Origin: Uloborus plumipes | Taxonomy: Eukaryota; Arthropoda; Arachnida; Araneae; Uloboridae | Direction of reading: 5' to 3' | NCBI GenBank assembly: GCA_038373865.1 | Contig: JAXGGA010000068.1 | Location: 248,001-312,000, forward strand | DNA length: 64,000 nucleotides | Shown: one piece after another, positions 42,700 through 52,155 of the stretch | Numbering within the stretch: the stretch's first letter is position 1 | Layout of the letters: the number at the start of each line of letters is the position of its first letter | Translations under genes and position numbers: made by a program | Notes under the pieces: generated by a model | What the model was told of the DNA's origin: nothing | Databases searched by the model: none | Seen by the model: only the letters and a program-made list of their open reading frames with translations

Positions 42700-44523
42700 T
42701 TACAAATCATCCATTCGAGCTTTCAAATACTCCACATTCATTTTTTGAATTTCGTTATCACTCATTTTCACCTTAGTAGCCAAATCATTTACAAGTTTTA
42801 AAAAGTCAATACAAATGAAAATGTTATCATCCATTGTGTAATATTTTTCTTTAACTGTTAATGACATGCATTCATGTCGCTTCTGTGAGGGATGATTATG
42901 TTTACATCCTGTGCACTCATAGTTCATGTTAATGCATGCTCGCATTTCGGTGATAAAACAGTCAAAGATAATTTCAAATGTTTCTACTTCATCAGCAGGA
43001 TTTTGAAAAACTTGCATTTCTTCGCATTTTAACATTTGTCGGAAATGGTCAAATACTGCCTCTAAAATTTTTTCATCAAAAATCATATTATCATCCTTTA
43101 TTTTCTTTATATTGTATTCACTGAGGACGATACATCCTTTTTTCATCGAGAATTCTTCGACGGTTTCTACAAGTTGATAAATTTCACAGTCACCATTTCT
43201 ACAAATAACAAGTGCATCGTTTCCTGCTACAAAGTTGCTGCTGGAGTATCTGGAATTGTATTCCCATATTTTTCTCTGAAAATGAAGCCAACTTAGTGGT
43301 TGAAAATTAATTTTTACACCTGAAGCACTATTTTCAAGCACAATCGCGATTTTTCCATTTTTTCGTAAACACACATTTATTTGGTGATCATTATCGAGCT
43401 CCAAAACGTTTAAGTTGCGCTCGTCAAAACGATTGAAGGCATTTTGTAAGAATACATCAAGCCAATCCACTGATTGTTCACGAGAGGATGGCTGAGAAGA
43501 CGCTTTAAACACTGTATCACTTGGAGAGGAACTTTGCACGGATTCGGTCTGGTTTGTTGAAGACACAGGGGGTAAAGGAAGAGGTTTCTCTAATGCTGGA
43601 ACTTCAATCTTTTCCGCTCGGACACACGTCTCCGCTGGGTTCACCAAGGGGTCATCCATCTCCGCTGGGATGCGTGTCTCTGCTGGGGTGCATGTCTCCG
43701 CTGGGGCGCACATCGTCGTCGAGGCATTCTCGAGGTTTGATCCTCCGCTTTTAAAAACAGCTTGAGGGAGGGTAGTTATACGGGGAACTTTTCTTCGACG
43801 TGGAGAGCTAGTCGATACAATTTCCATTTCAGGCTGATTGAAGAGAGGGAAATCATCCAAAGTCCACGTCTCGGACCATGAACGTTTCGCTGCAGGTGAG
43901 GTCACATCACTCATGATGTTTCGAAAGGTGATGCTGATCCTCGGCAGAGTTACAGTTCTGTTGGGTTTAATCCCATGGGTGAAGAGTTCATTGGTTGGGG
44001 GTAGCATAACATATAAACTGCCATGGTGACACTCTAATTCTTGAGGTTGAAATCCGGATCTTTCAAAGGAGAGGGTTCTGGAGGCTCCAAAGTTGACACA
44101 TGCAACGCCGCTGGATGGATCAATGCTCTTCTCATTGTCTTTATGCTGTCCGAGAGCTGCACTTCCATCTGGGTAGAAATTGAGCAGGGCATAGTTGTAT
44201 GACTTTCCCGTAGTTTTTTCAACATCCTCTTTAATTTTCATCATCATCGGATTCCATATATGAGCCGGATTCGAGGTGCCGGAGTAACGATAGTCCAGTC
44301 CTTCATCACCAAAGGCATATGATTTGCGTTTCGGTGTATAATGTCTTCCGTACACCACAACGTTAATGGGTTGAAATGGGATATTTAAAAGTTCATTGAA
44401 TATAGCATCAGCTTCTGTACGAGTGTAAAAGCGTTCTTTAACTTGAACGTTCAGGGCATTTGAAGACAGCGTGTAATCCATTTTCAATTTCTCAAACAGC
44501 ATAAAACTAGCAACTGAACACAA
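42700..44523 (-). CDS. AlkB-family 2OG-Fe(II) dioxygenase fused to an unrecognised zinc-motif C-terminal region
   Basis: A 607-residue protein; in-frame methionines at 8 and 15 are alternative starts. Residues about 28-202 are an ALKBH2/3-like oxygenase. They have LNFYPDGSAALGQHKDNE, with iron ligands H127 and D129, then NFGASRTLSF, HGSLYVMLPP, H183 in FTHGIKPNRT, and RISITFR with R195/R201 binding 2-oxoglutarate. This family repairs methylated bases in DNA or RNA. Residues 240-350 are a low-complexity linker with PAET repeats (274-299). Residues 353-607 match nothing I know, but contain two similar lobes (383-414 and 437-474) and C537-x2-C540...H544...H550-x-C552, probably zinc-binding. It is convergent with the structural genes and occupies the place where a Polinton polymerase might be expected. 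The catalytic residues are intact. A host-derived capture or a viral repair/replication factor are both possible. Confidence 0.85.
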   Translation of the reverse strand: MCSVASFMLFEKLKMDYTLSSNALNVQVKERFYTRTEADAIFNELLNIPFQPINVVVYGRHYTPKRKSYAFGDEGLDYRYSGTSNPAHIWNPMMMKIKEDVEKTTGKSYNYALLNFYPDGSAALGQHKDNEKSIDPSSGVACVNFGASRTLSFERSGFQPQELECHHGSLYVMLPPTNELFTHGIKPNRTVTLPRISITFRNIMSDVTSPAAKRSWSETWTLDDFPLFNQPEMEIVSTSSPRRRKVPRITTLPQAVFKSGGSNLENASTTMCAPAETCTPAETRIPAEMDDPLVNPAETCVRAEKIEVPALEKPLPLPPVSSTNQTESVQSSSPSDTVFKASSQPSSREQSVDWLDVFLQNAFNRFDERNLNVLELDNDHQINVCLRKNGKIAIVLENSASGVKINFQPLSWLHFQRKIWEYNSRYSSSNFVAGNDALVICRNGDCEIYQLVETVEEFSMKKGCIVLSEYNIKKIKDDNMIFDEKILEAVFDHFRQMLKCEEMQVFQNPADEVETFEIIFDCFITEMRACINMNYECTGCKHNHPSQKRHECMSLTVKEKYYTMDDNIFICIDFLKLVNDLATKVKMSDNEIQKMNVEYLKARMDDL

Positions 44524-45007
44524 CGAAATCAGGAGTCAGAATGAATTTTTATCATGAAAATGATCACAAAGAGATATCAGTTCGTGGCGCTGCAGTCGGA
44601 TTGATTAAACATCACGTGTCATTAAATCTCAAGATAATCACAAGAAAGTATGTGTAATCTCTTATCACATGAGGTGGGGACCCACTCTTGTTGACATTGA
44701 ATCATCGACCTCTGACCGCAAGCTTATCAATATCATCCGGTGAACAATCATGTGGGTACGTGTAATCAGCATTGTATCTGAACTCACTACTCTGATAAAA
44801 ACTGTAACTGCGAAATTAGAGAAAATATTTAAATTTTCAAATGTTCGAAATTAATTTAATTTGTCAAATTACTAATTAAATTTTGTATGCAAATTAACTT
44901 CATTGAGTAATGAACAGAAAAAAAATTAATTTTCATTGAGAAAGTAATTTCGGTTTGAAAAATAAATCAAGTTCAAAGAAATAATTAGATTTGAAAAAAA
45001 AAAAAAA
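44524..45007. promoter_or_regulatory. Upstream region of the AlkB fusion gene
   Basis: About 480 bp between the AlkB start and the right TIR without a credible frame. It presumably holds the leftward promoter. No clear TATA box at a sensible distance was seen, and the outer 200 bp are A/T-rich. Confidence 0.4.
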
Positions 45008-45094
45008 TAAATTCCCGTCAACAGATGGCACCATCATCGTTCTTAAACACTGAAAATTATATTGAGATTCATTTAAACCTTTACTTGAGTGAAA

Positions 45095-45188
45095 GCATTG
45101 GTGGCTCAATTGGCAAAGCGCGCGGTCAATTGAAGCATCAATACTTTTTGGATCCGAAGGCCGCATGTTCGAAACTCACCCCAATCAG
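45095..45188 (+). other. tRNA-like sequence in the right TIR, reading outward
   Basis: GGTGGCTCAATTGGCAAAGC (A-box/D-arm-like) and CATGTTCGAAACTC (B-box/T-arm-like) are separated by about 50 bp. ATTGG and CCAAT at the two ends could pair as a short acceptor stem. It occupies the position of the left TIR's tRNA-like sequence but is clearly different from it. It does not fold to a full cloverleaf by eye. Confidence 0.5.
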
Positions 45189-45807
45189 CGAAAAATATTC
45201 AAAGTCCCGAAATGAAAAAAAAAAAGAATTAAATTCGTTCACTCAATAGATGGCGCCACGAGCGCCTAGAATAAAATTAAATTCCAGAAAATATTCAGAG
45301 TCAGTAAAATAAAATAAAGTAATCTTAAGGTTAAACAAAATCCTCGTAGATGGCGCCACTGGCTATCATGACAGCAAGAAACGTAAAAGCAACAAGTGTT
45401 GCCATTCAAAGAAACCTAAATATTTGGTTGTCATAGCAACCAGATCATCACCTTGTAGTCTTGCGTAAGCAAGAACGTGTTGCCAACCGAAAACTCCCGG
45501 CGGCCCCAAAAACGCAACAAGTGTTGCCATTCAAAGAAACCTAAATATTTGGTTGTCATAGCAACCAGAAAAGGTGTTGCCATTCGAAAAAAAGCCTCAT
45601 AACCTTCTTCAACGTGTAAAACTCCCGGCGGCCCTGAAAACAGCTCAACCCCAAGCAGCAGCCCCTAAACAACTCAACCCAGGGTGGGGGAGGTGGCGGT
45701 GGGAGGAGGCGGCGGGAGGAGGCTGTGGGAGGTGGCGGCGGGAGGAGGCGGCGGGAGGTGGTGGGGAGGTGGTGTTCCACCACCACCACCTCTTGTCCTA
45801 GAACCGG

Positions 45808-45816
45808 CCTTTTATA
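45808..45816 (-). promoter_or_regulatory. TATA box at the right tip, reading inward
   Basis: CCTTTTATA on the + strand is the mirror of the TATAAAAGG at 35998-36006. Confidence 0.4.
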
Positions 45817-45821
45817 TCTAC

Positions 45822-45826
45822 TCACG
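45822..45826. other. Target-site duplication, right (TCACG)
   Basis: Matches 35988-35992. The reconstructed empty site would read CTTA-TCACG-GTTTTT. Confidence 0.8.
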
Positions 45827-46426
45827 GTTTTTAATATTTCATTTGACTAATTTTAATAAGGCTTGGAGTTTGGATTGTTACAAAAACAAATACATTTTTA
45901 AAATTATTAAGGGAAAAAGAACGAAATAAAAACGTAACCATGGTAACAACATGAAAAGTTGATTTCCGTTGATAAAATAATTCATTTCATCTCTATTTTC
46001 AAACAAATTTTATTCGCGAGCAAAGCCATTTTAGAATCGTTTGGCTTGCTTTACTGAAGGTAAGCCTTGAATTTCGGGATTCTAAACACAATTGTTACAG
46101 CTCTCCTGATGATCGTAGAAACTTCGAAAAAACGTCATTTTGTGCAGAAAATTTCAAGCTTTCGAATGACATAAGACTTGAAAATGTGTATGGAATATTT
46201 CTTCCCTATTTTATCGAATTTCCTCTAAGAATTCGAATAGAAAAAGAACGAAATGGAATGTTCGAAAAATCGCTTCGAGGTGCAAAACTACATGCTACAA
46301 ACTAATTTTGTGCCAAGTGGCATGAAAATCGACCGAACGGTTTTGGCGCTACGCGCGTAACAGACAGACAGACAGAAAGAAAGAAAGAAGGACAGACAGA
46401 ACCACCTTCAGCTTTATTATTAGTAG
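45827..46426 (+). repeat. Right part of the older repeat hosting the Maverick
   Basis: AT-rich sequence ending in a (CAGA)n/(GAAA)n tract (46356-46400) and CAGCTTTATTATTAGTAGA. This kind of ending pairs with the ACTAGCGGTACCCGCACGGC start at 34786 in arthropod repeats. AGAGA lies outside both ends and may be the target duplication. No coding. Confidence 0.5.
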
Positions 46427-46557
46427 AGATAGAGAAGAGATTTTCGATTTACAAAAGGTGGTGTGGTCTTGATCACTTCAATTAATGCAGGTTCTAATGT
46501 ATTTTCAATATTCTGAAGAAGTGTTGCCACATCATATAATCATGGCAGTATCTAATA

Positions 46558-47085
46558 ATTGCAACACCGGATCAAAAATTGAGTTCCGGTATTCGATATT
46601 TTTTAACGTGACACCGAGATACCGGTACCAGTACCTTCATTATAAATGTTTTAAAAGGAGGGACAAAAATATACTCATTTCTTTAATCTATTACTAATTT
46701 CTTTTTTCAAAGATGTGTAAACTGCAAAAAAAAAGAACAAATATAAAATGAAGGAGCAACTGTTTTTATCAAGCATACTAACAAGAGCAGCATACTACTC
46801 GAAGATTTAATACAATGATTCTGAATTAATTTGTCTTTCGAGCCAAGTTGTGGCATCAAATAACTAATTTTGACAGTTTTATTGATGAAAAAAAAAATCG
46901 CATTTTAAACAATAGCTGACATCTAATAAGTGAATTAGAAACTCTTTAATTCTGAATTAGTTATTGTTTGCTGAAAATAACGGAATCACCGATATTTCCC
47001 GTAATAAAGTACCGGTTTTATGAAATTTTAAACTAGCACGAAACTATACGGTGTACCAGAGTACCGGTGTTACATCTGCGTAATA
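46558..47085. repeat. hAT-like inverted-repeat element, diverged
   Basis: The left side has TTGCAACACCGGATC and further CCGGTA motifs (ACCGGTACCAGTAC near 46621). The right side reads GTACCGGTGTTACATC near 47060, roughly complementary. Several ACCGGTA motifs are scattered between. This suggests an old non-autonomous DNA element with TGYAACACCGG-type ends. The ends are poorly defined. Confidence 0.35.
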
Positions 47086-47639
47086 CATTTTTTCTTATAA
47101 TTTGGGCGGTTATCGAGTCGGTACCTTTTGTAATATTGAAGTGGATGACATTTTGGAAATTGAGCTTATATCAAAAAGGAGGTTTATTTGACACTATTTG
47201 CAAAAAGGGGAAAATTCTTACAAGAATGGCCAAAAAAGATTCACTATTGACTTCATCTTAAAATTAAAATCCTTATTCTCTATTTTTCATTGTTGCCAAA
47301 CTCAATTTTGTTGCCTTTAAGTGGAAAGGATGATCATTTCTTATTTGAAAATAAGAAATGATTATCTTTTAGGCCATCTTTATCGATAGTAGGAGAAATC
47401 AACTATTCTCCCCCTAAATGTGTCTCAAAATTGATTATTTGAAAGCCTAATTTTAAGCTGTGATCTTTTCTAAAGTTAAGTGGTGGGGTGATGAAGCCTG
47501 AAAAACTTCCAAAGCTCAAGTATGTAAATTATGCTATTTTATGGTTTTTTTTTAGTGACTCATGGGGCATTATTTTGGGTCTTTCCACTGAAAATAATTT
47601 GATTTAAAATAGAAGTCTTATATCCATCATCCGGTATTG
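47086..47639. other. AT-rich DNA with a 46-bp near-perfect palindrome
   Basis: No gene is seen. AAAGGATGATCATTTCTTAT... (47325-47346) pairs with 47349-47370 across a 2-base centre, with three mismatches. Confidence 0.5.
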
Positions 47640-48000
47640 CAATCACTAGTGAAGACTGTACTTTTGAAAACCTTAGGGGGAAATCTTTTCCCCTGTTCTC
47701 TCCTACGGGGGTTCTGATCTGTTGGGATCTGATCTGCATGGACTGACCGGGAGATGGATCCGCCGTGGCTCTTCTCGCCGGACAGCGGGTCCGAGTGGTC
47801 AGCAGCTGACCACTTGGCCGGATCGGATCGATATGCGGGGAACGGCCATTTCCGACGTCACGGCCCGGGGACTTTGATGACGTCGGCCCCAAGGAAACGC
47901 TCCCCCTTATCAATCACCGGCCAACTTCCATTAATTGGCCCGTTGTGACGTCACCGGGATGACCTCTTTCATTCGCGACTCTTCTTCTTTTGTGAATAAT
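47640..48000. promoter_or_regulatory. GC-rich island with three CRE-type TGACGTCA sites
   Basis: A CpG-containing block in AT-rich DNA. GACGTCAC lies at 47854-47861, TGACGTC at 47878-47884 and the 10-bp palindrome GTGACGTCAC at 47945-47954, all within 101 bp. These are CREB/ATF/bZIP-type sites. No convincing coding frame accompanies them; a 117-codon minus frame crosses but has no domain. A promoter or enhancer is inferred. Confidence 0.5.
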
Positions 48001-49257
48001 CGCTTCTTTTCTTCTTCTTCCTCGGCCTTGTTAGATTATTTTTGCGGTCCTGATTGCGTTTGCTGCCCGCCGTTTGCACTTTCGGACCTATTCCTCCCTT
48101 TCTTATTTCCCCTTTTTATGTATCCGGGAATTATTGGTGTTACCATCCACCGATTTCCTTCATCTTTATTTCTTTCTCGATAACTTTTTTCGCGAAACGT
48201 TTACGAATGTGTGTTAGCTTTTCAAATCAACGTTTTCAGCCATCACTGGTCTTTTAAATGTAATTTATTATATTTTTTTAATGATCAAGATGAATTAATG
48301 TCTACCTTTCCACTTTTCAGTTGAAGGCAATCTCTGTTTAAAATCAGTGTATTACAAAAAAAAAAAATAAACGTTTTCGATTGACGAAAAATGATTTTAA
48401 TCAGAAAATAATCTTTCATGTTAAGTTCTAGTGATATTGAATTCTGTCACGGATTCCATTTTTCCTGTAAATTATTGGTACCTACAATCGTGTTTGACCA
48501 AGTTATTACATTGAATGCAGCAAAAAATGTCTTTTGCTACATTTTTGGTTTTTACAGTAGGAGATTGTTAATTACTAATTTATTTACTTACTAATATTCT
48601 GTTCCATGATGCAAAGTTATTTTCAACGAACTGTGTTATTATAAACAAATTTCTCCTTTAAAAAAGAAATTGTTTTCAAGCAAAAAAACGTCGTACTAAC
48701 TAATAAAATAATTTGTGCAGTGAAAAACATTTCTTGAAACTTTAAATGAGCTTTGTGATTCAAACGCATCTTCCGTCGTCAGGCAGTGTTCTGTAAAGTT
48801 CAAACATTCCTTTGGCCTGTTTGTATTCTCTGAATTCAAATTCATAGTTTACCGTCAGGCCCTAAAATCTAAATGAATATTTTCTCGTTTGTTTCTTGGT
48901 ATTAAATATACTGCAATAAGTTTTAAGGAATAAGAAGCATTATTTCCTTTTTTAATAGTAGATGAATAAAAAGTTTTCAAAAATAAAAAGAGAAAAGTTA
49001 ATTGTTCGTGATTTTTTAATATGCTTCTTTTAACGTTTTACTTATATTGGAGCATGATGATATGTATTTATTTACATTTCTTTGATGTTTATGTATCTGC
49101 TTACCAAGAATTTAAACTTTTTGAAAATTCCGTTTTTTAAAGGGAATATGTGTGCTCAAAGTAAGAAGTTGTGTCAAATGCTTTCCCGCTAAAATTATCT
49201 TAATATAAAATGTTAAATTATCTGTACAGTGCTAAAATGAAAGTTACATATCTGTGC
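48001..49257. other. AT-rich non-coding DNA
   Basis: Pyrimidine-rich to about 48200, then strongly AT-rich. No gene or repeat recognised. Confidence 0.45.
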
Positions 49258-49475
49258 ACTGTAAAAAATAAATGTTGTTTTTACAGTATAATACAGCTAA
49301 TTTTGCAGTAATAAACTAAAACTGCTAATTTTACAGTAATTAACTGTAAAACTGTTAATTGTACTGTAATAAACTGTAAAATTGCTAGTTTTACTGTGCA
49401 TTTTACAGTTTGAAACTAAACCATCGGCTGCCAATATTATACTGTAAAAACAAAAGGGTAATTTTTATAGTGTAC
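49258..49475. mobile_element. MITE-like element rich in ACTGTAAAA motifs (copy 2)
   Basis: It starts CACTGTAAAAAATAAATG and ends TTTTTATAGTGTA, which are imperfect inverted ends. It is filled with TTTTACAGTAATAAACTG and ACTGTAAAACTG motifs and contains GTTGTTTTTACAGTATAATAC, as in the element at 7680-8056. No coding. Confidence 0.65.
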
Positions 49476-49682
49476 AAACTAAAATTGTGTAAAACAATGG
49501 AAACTTTCATGTTTTTATACATTGCAGTTGTATATTTAAAGGTATGAAATGTGCGTATTGCATGGTCGAAAAATGTAGTGAAATGTAAAAAGAATTAGTA
49601 GATATTTAATTTATGTCGAACTTTTCTCTCAGTATAAAGCAGTGAGTTACCGCCCCTAAGCAAGGGCTAAGGCAGAAACATA

Positions 49683-49875
49683 CAATACACCGCCAACTCG
49701 GCTAATTCGATCCATGGACTGCAGTTTCGAGCTTGTTGTGCTCTCATCAGCATGGAATACGAAAGTAATCGAGTTGGAGGCAAAAATCCCCATATAAGGC
49801 AAAGAGAGCCAAAAAACTGGTAGCTAATGTGAAATTGGAATACCAGCGAGTGACCGCCGAGTTGGCGGTGTATTG
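49683..49875. mobile_element. Inverted-repeat element, 193 bp
   Basis: CAATACACCGCCAACTCGGC (49683-49702) is perfectly complementary to GCCGAGTTGGCGGTGTATTG (49856-49875). The interior contains CTCATCAGCATGGAATAC and AGTAATCGAGTTGGAGGC, another partial echo of the arm. This is the form of a short foldback element. No coding. Confidence 0.65.
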
Positions 49876-51289
49876 CATATTTTCTCTCAGTACTTAATGT
49901 TATGCATGATCTTTAGTTTTCATTTATTGTTGATTACAATTGAAAAACCTATGAAATGTAAGAACTATTTTGTAGATACAAATATTTTGTGCAGATAAAA
50001 GAAAAATAAATACGACATTTAAAGGGAAATAATAACGAGAAAGCGAACAAAAGGGCTACTTGTTCTTTACTATAGTAGCTTTTTTTGTGCTTACTGTCTG
50101 CCTTAGAAGGGGTATTTTGCAGAAATAATGTAATCTATGATTTTTTAATCGCAATTTTCAAACATTGATATTTCGAAATTTTAAGCCCATTTTTCAATAT
50201 TTTAAAAAACGCAAAACAAAAATTAGATGTAAATATATTTATATTTGATGAATTTATGTTTGCCACATTTGAATTTTATGTTATCTGCAAGTTCAATAAC
50301 ATTTTATCCGAAACGGCGTTTTCGTTGTAATTACAAACTCGGAAATTATAAAATCAATTAAATTTTCAATTAAACCACTTTTCCTATTAAGGGGGAGGAG
50401 TTAACAGTGATCGGGGTATGATGCTAGACCACAAAAACACCAGCAGAATATGACTATTGACCCGTGGGCATAATGAAGTTTCATTCTCAGTTCCCTGTCG
50501 AAAGATTTAGCCAGAGTTACATTTTGAAACACAAAGAGGAAAGTTAGTACCTGTGCATGCAATAGAGAAATCACTTTTGCAGGAAAAGATATGTGAGGAG
50601 CAAATTTTTTTTATTTATTTCACAACATATTGCCTTGACCGCACGGTTTCTCTTCATCCAGAGTAACAGCAGCAGGTATAGTTAGTATCTAACCGCCAAA
50701 ATTCCTCTGACCAGTATGGACGTAGAAAAGATGTCCCTGATGTCTGATGTTTTCTTTCTTACTCCAATTTAAATTTGTGTATCTGCAAAACTACCTTTTG
50801 ACTTTACTTGACTTACTGGTGAATTTTATTTTCTTTTTTAAAATAATAGATTTGAGACGCATAAACGAATCTATAAATGTGTTTACGGACTGGTGAAATT
50901 TTGTAATTACTAATCACTTGAACCGGTGACTTTTTTTTTTTTTTTTTTTGAATTCCTACCCTATGGTCTAAATGGCCGAAATTATTTGAATGAATTTTTT
51001 CAAGTTACTTCACTAAAATATTACATGCTTGATGTTAAGATTTTTGCCTTGAAATGTTAATAAGTTAACAAATGCATAGACTTTATTAATATGTAAGTGA
51101 AACATTTTTATCAAACTCGAAAAGAATGAACCATGTTTTCGATTAAAAACTCATTTTATTTTTTTACATCTATTCTTCAAATGGTAATACTTTTCAGAAA
51201 CAACCGGTGTGACAGGCAGTGATGTAAAGTGAAATAAAAATTCACAAAAGAATCTTTTCCGCTCTGTTGAGCAAACGCTGTATTCCATC
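49876..51289. other. AT-rich non-coding DNA
   Basis: No gene or known repeat seen; poly-T tract at 50932-50950. Confidence 0.45.
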
Positions 51290-51740
51290 CATAGTCCTCA
51301 AAGATTAAGTCGTCCATTTTTCTTTTAACAAAGTGCTGTGAACACACGAGAATCGAAACCTCTCCGAATATCTATTTTTCTGCGTTATCGGTGGCTAGCC
51401 TCCCCAGTTGTACCTTGGCCCCCGATTTCTTAAGCAAGATATATGGACGTAATAAGACCTTAACGCCGCAGCGAGGTCTGCCATTTTCTTCTGGGCACCA
51501 TGATTGAAAATGCGACCGGCCGAATTTATCTTCTTCGCATCATTCCGAAAAGTGTACAGAGATCTGTGCTGTTGCTTCTTTCTTCTCGGGCGTTAATGCC
51601 CATTCCTTTTGTCATCAGTTTCGCCTGGTGCTTGAACCCGATTCCTCTTGCTTGATGATGGACCACGCGGCTTCTGATCCGCACTGTTCAACAACAGAAG
51701 GCAGGCCCGCGCTTTTGTTTCGCTTTTCCAAGATACTTAT
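51290..51740. promoter_or_regulatory. GC-richer island, possible conserved non-coding element
   Basis: A non-repetitive block with balanced base composition in AT-rich DNA, including TTATCGGTGGCTAGCC, CCTTAACGCCGCAGCGAGG and TGATGGACCACGCGGCTTC. It has no open frame of note and no repeat structure. Such islands in arthropod gene deserts are often enhancers; this is inference from composition only. Confidence 0.3.
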
Positions 51741-51792
51741 TTTAAGTAGAAGTGTCGTAATTGTTGATTGGCTTTGAATGCTATTTCTGTCT

Positions 51793-52155
51793 TTCGTTTA
51801 CGTTTTGCGTAGAATTTAGACAAAGATTGAAAAAATGTTCTATGTCGCTGAAGGTCAAACGTGACCAAAACTTATTTTTTTTCTTCAGTTAACGTTTTGA
51901 ATAATGTGTAGACAAATAAATGAAGAAAAAATGTTCAATGTCGCTATAGTTCAAACGCAAATAAGAGTCACTTTTTTTTTCTTTCGTGAACGTTTTGAGT
52001 AATATTTAAACAAAGGTTGAAAAAATATTTAATGTCACTGTGTTTCAAATGGGAATATGAATTATTTCTCTTTTTTCATTAACATTTGAGTAATATTTAG
52101 ACAAAGATTAAAAATGTTCAACGTCGCTGTGGTCTAAACGTGAATAGGAGTGTAC
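51793..52155 (+). repeat. Tandem repeat, four units of ~90-100 bp
   Basis: The sequence AACGTTTTGnnTAATnTTTAGACAAAG, then ATTGAAAAAATGTTCnATGTCG and a poly-T stretch, recurs four times. The AGACAAA landmark is near 51818, 51909, 52008 and 52098. Units are moderately diverged. A minisatellite; no coding. Confidence 0.8.

Larger units (their letters stand above)
35993..45821 (+). mobile_element. Maverick/Polinton-type virus-like element lacking DNA polymerase B
   Basis: The ends are exact mirror images (GTAGATATAAAAGGCCGGTT on the left, its complement on the right) and are bounded by TCACG duplications. Inside are a chromodomain DDE integrase, double-jelly-roll capsid protein, penton-like protein, adenain-type protease and FtsK/A32-type packaging ATPase, the defining Maverick/Polinton and adintovirus morphogenesis set. 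Nine frames are free of stops, the termini are intact and the target duplication is perfect, so insertion is probably fairly recent. At 9.8 kb it is much shorter than the usual 15-20 kb. No frame resembles protein-primed polymerase B. An AlkB-family fusion protein is the only long gene on the right. Confidence 0.95.
45008..45821 (-). repeat. Right terminal inverted repeat
   Basis: Reverse-complement partner of 35993-36590, longer because of internal duplications. A ~53-bp block containing AACAAGTGTTGCCATTCAAA and GGTTGTCATAGCAACCAG occurs at 45391-45443 and again at 45516-45568, and AAACTCCCGGCGGCCC also occurs twice. The outer ~127 bp match the left tip with one fewer GC-rich unit. It includes AGATGGC motifs at 45022, 45248 and 45348 and a tRNA-like sequence. 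Confidence 0.85.

Noticed and set aside
35993..45821. A hidden or frameshifted polymerase B gene in the element
   Set aside because: All space between the TIRs is accounted for by other intact genes except ~135 bp and ~480 bp spacers, too little for a polymerase of about 1000 residues.
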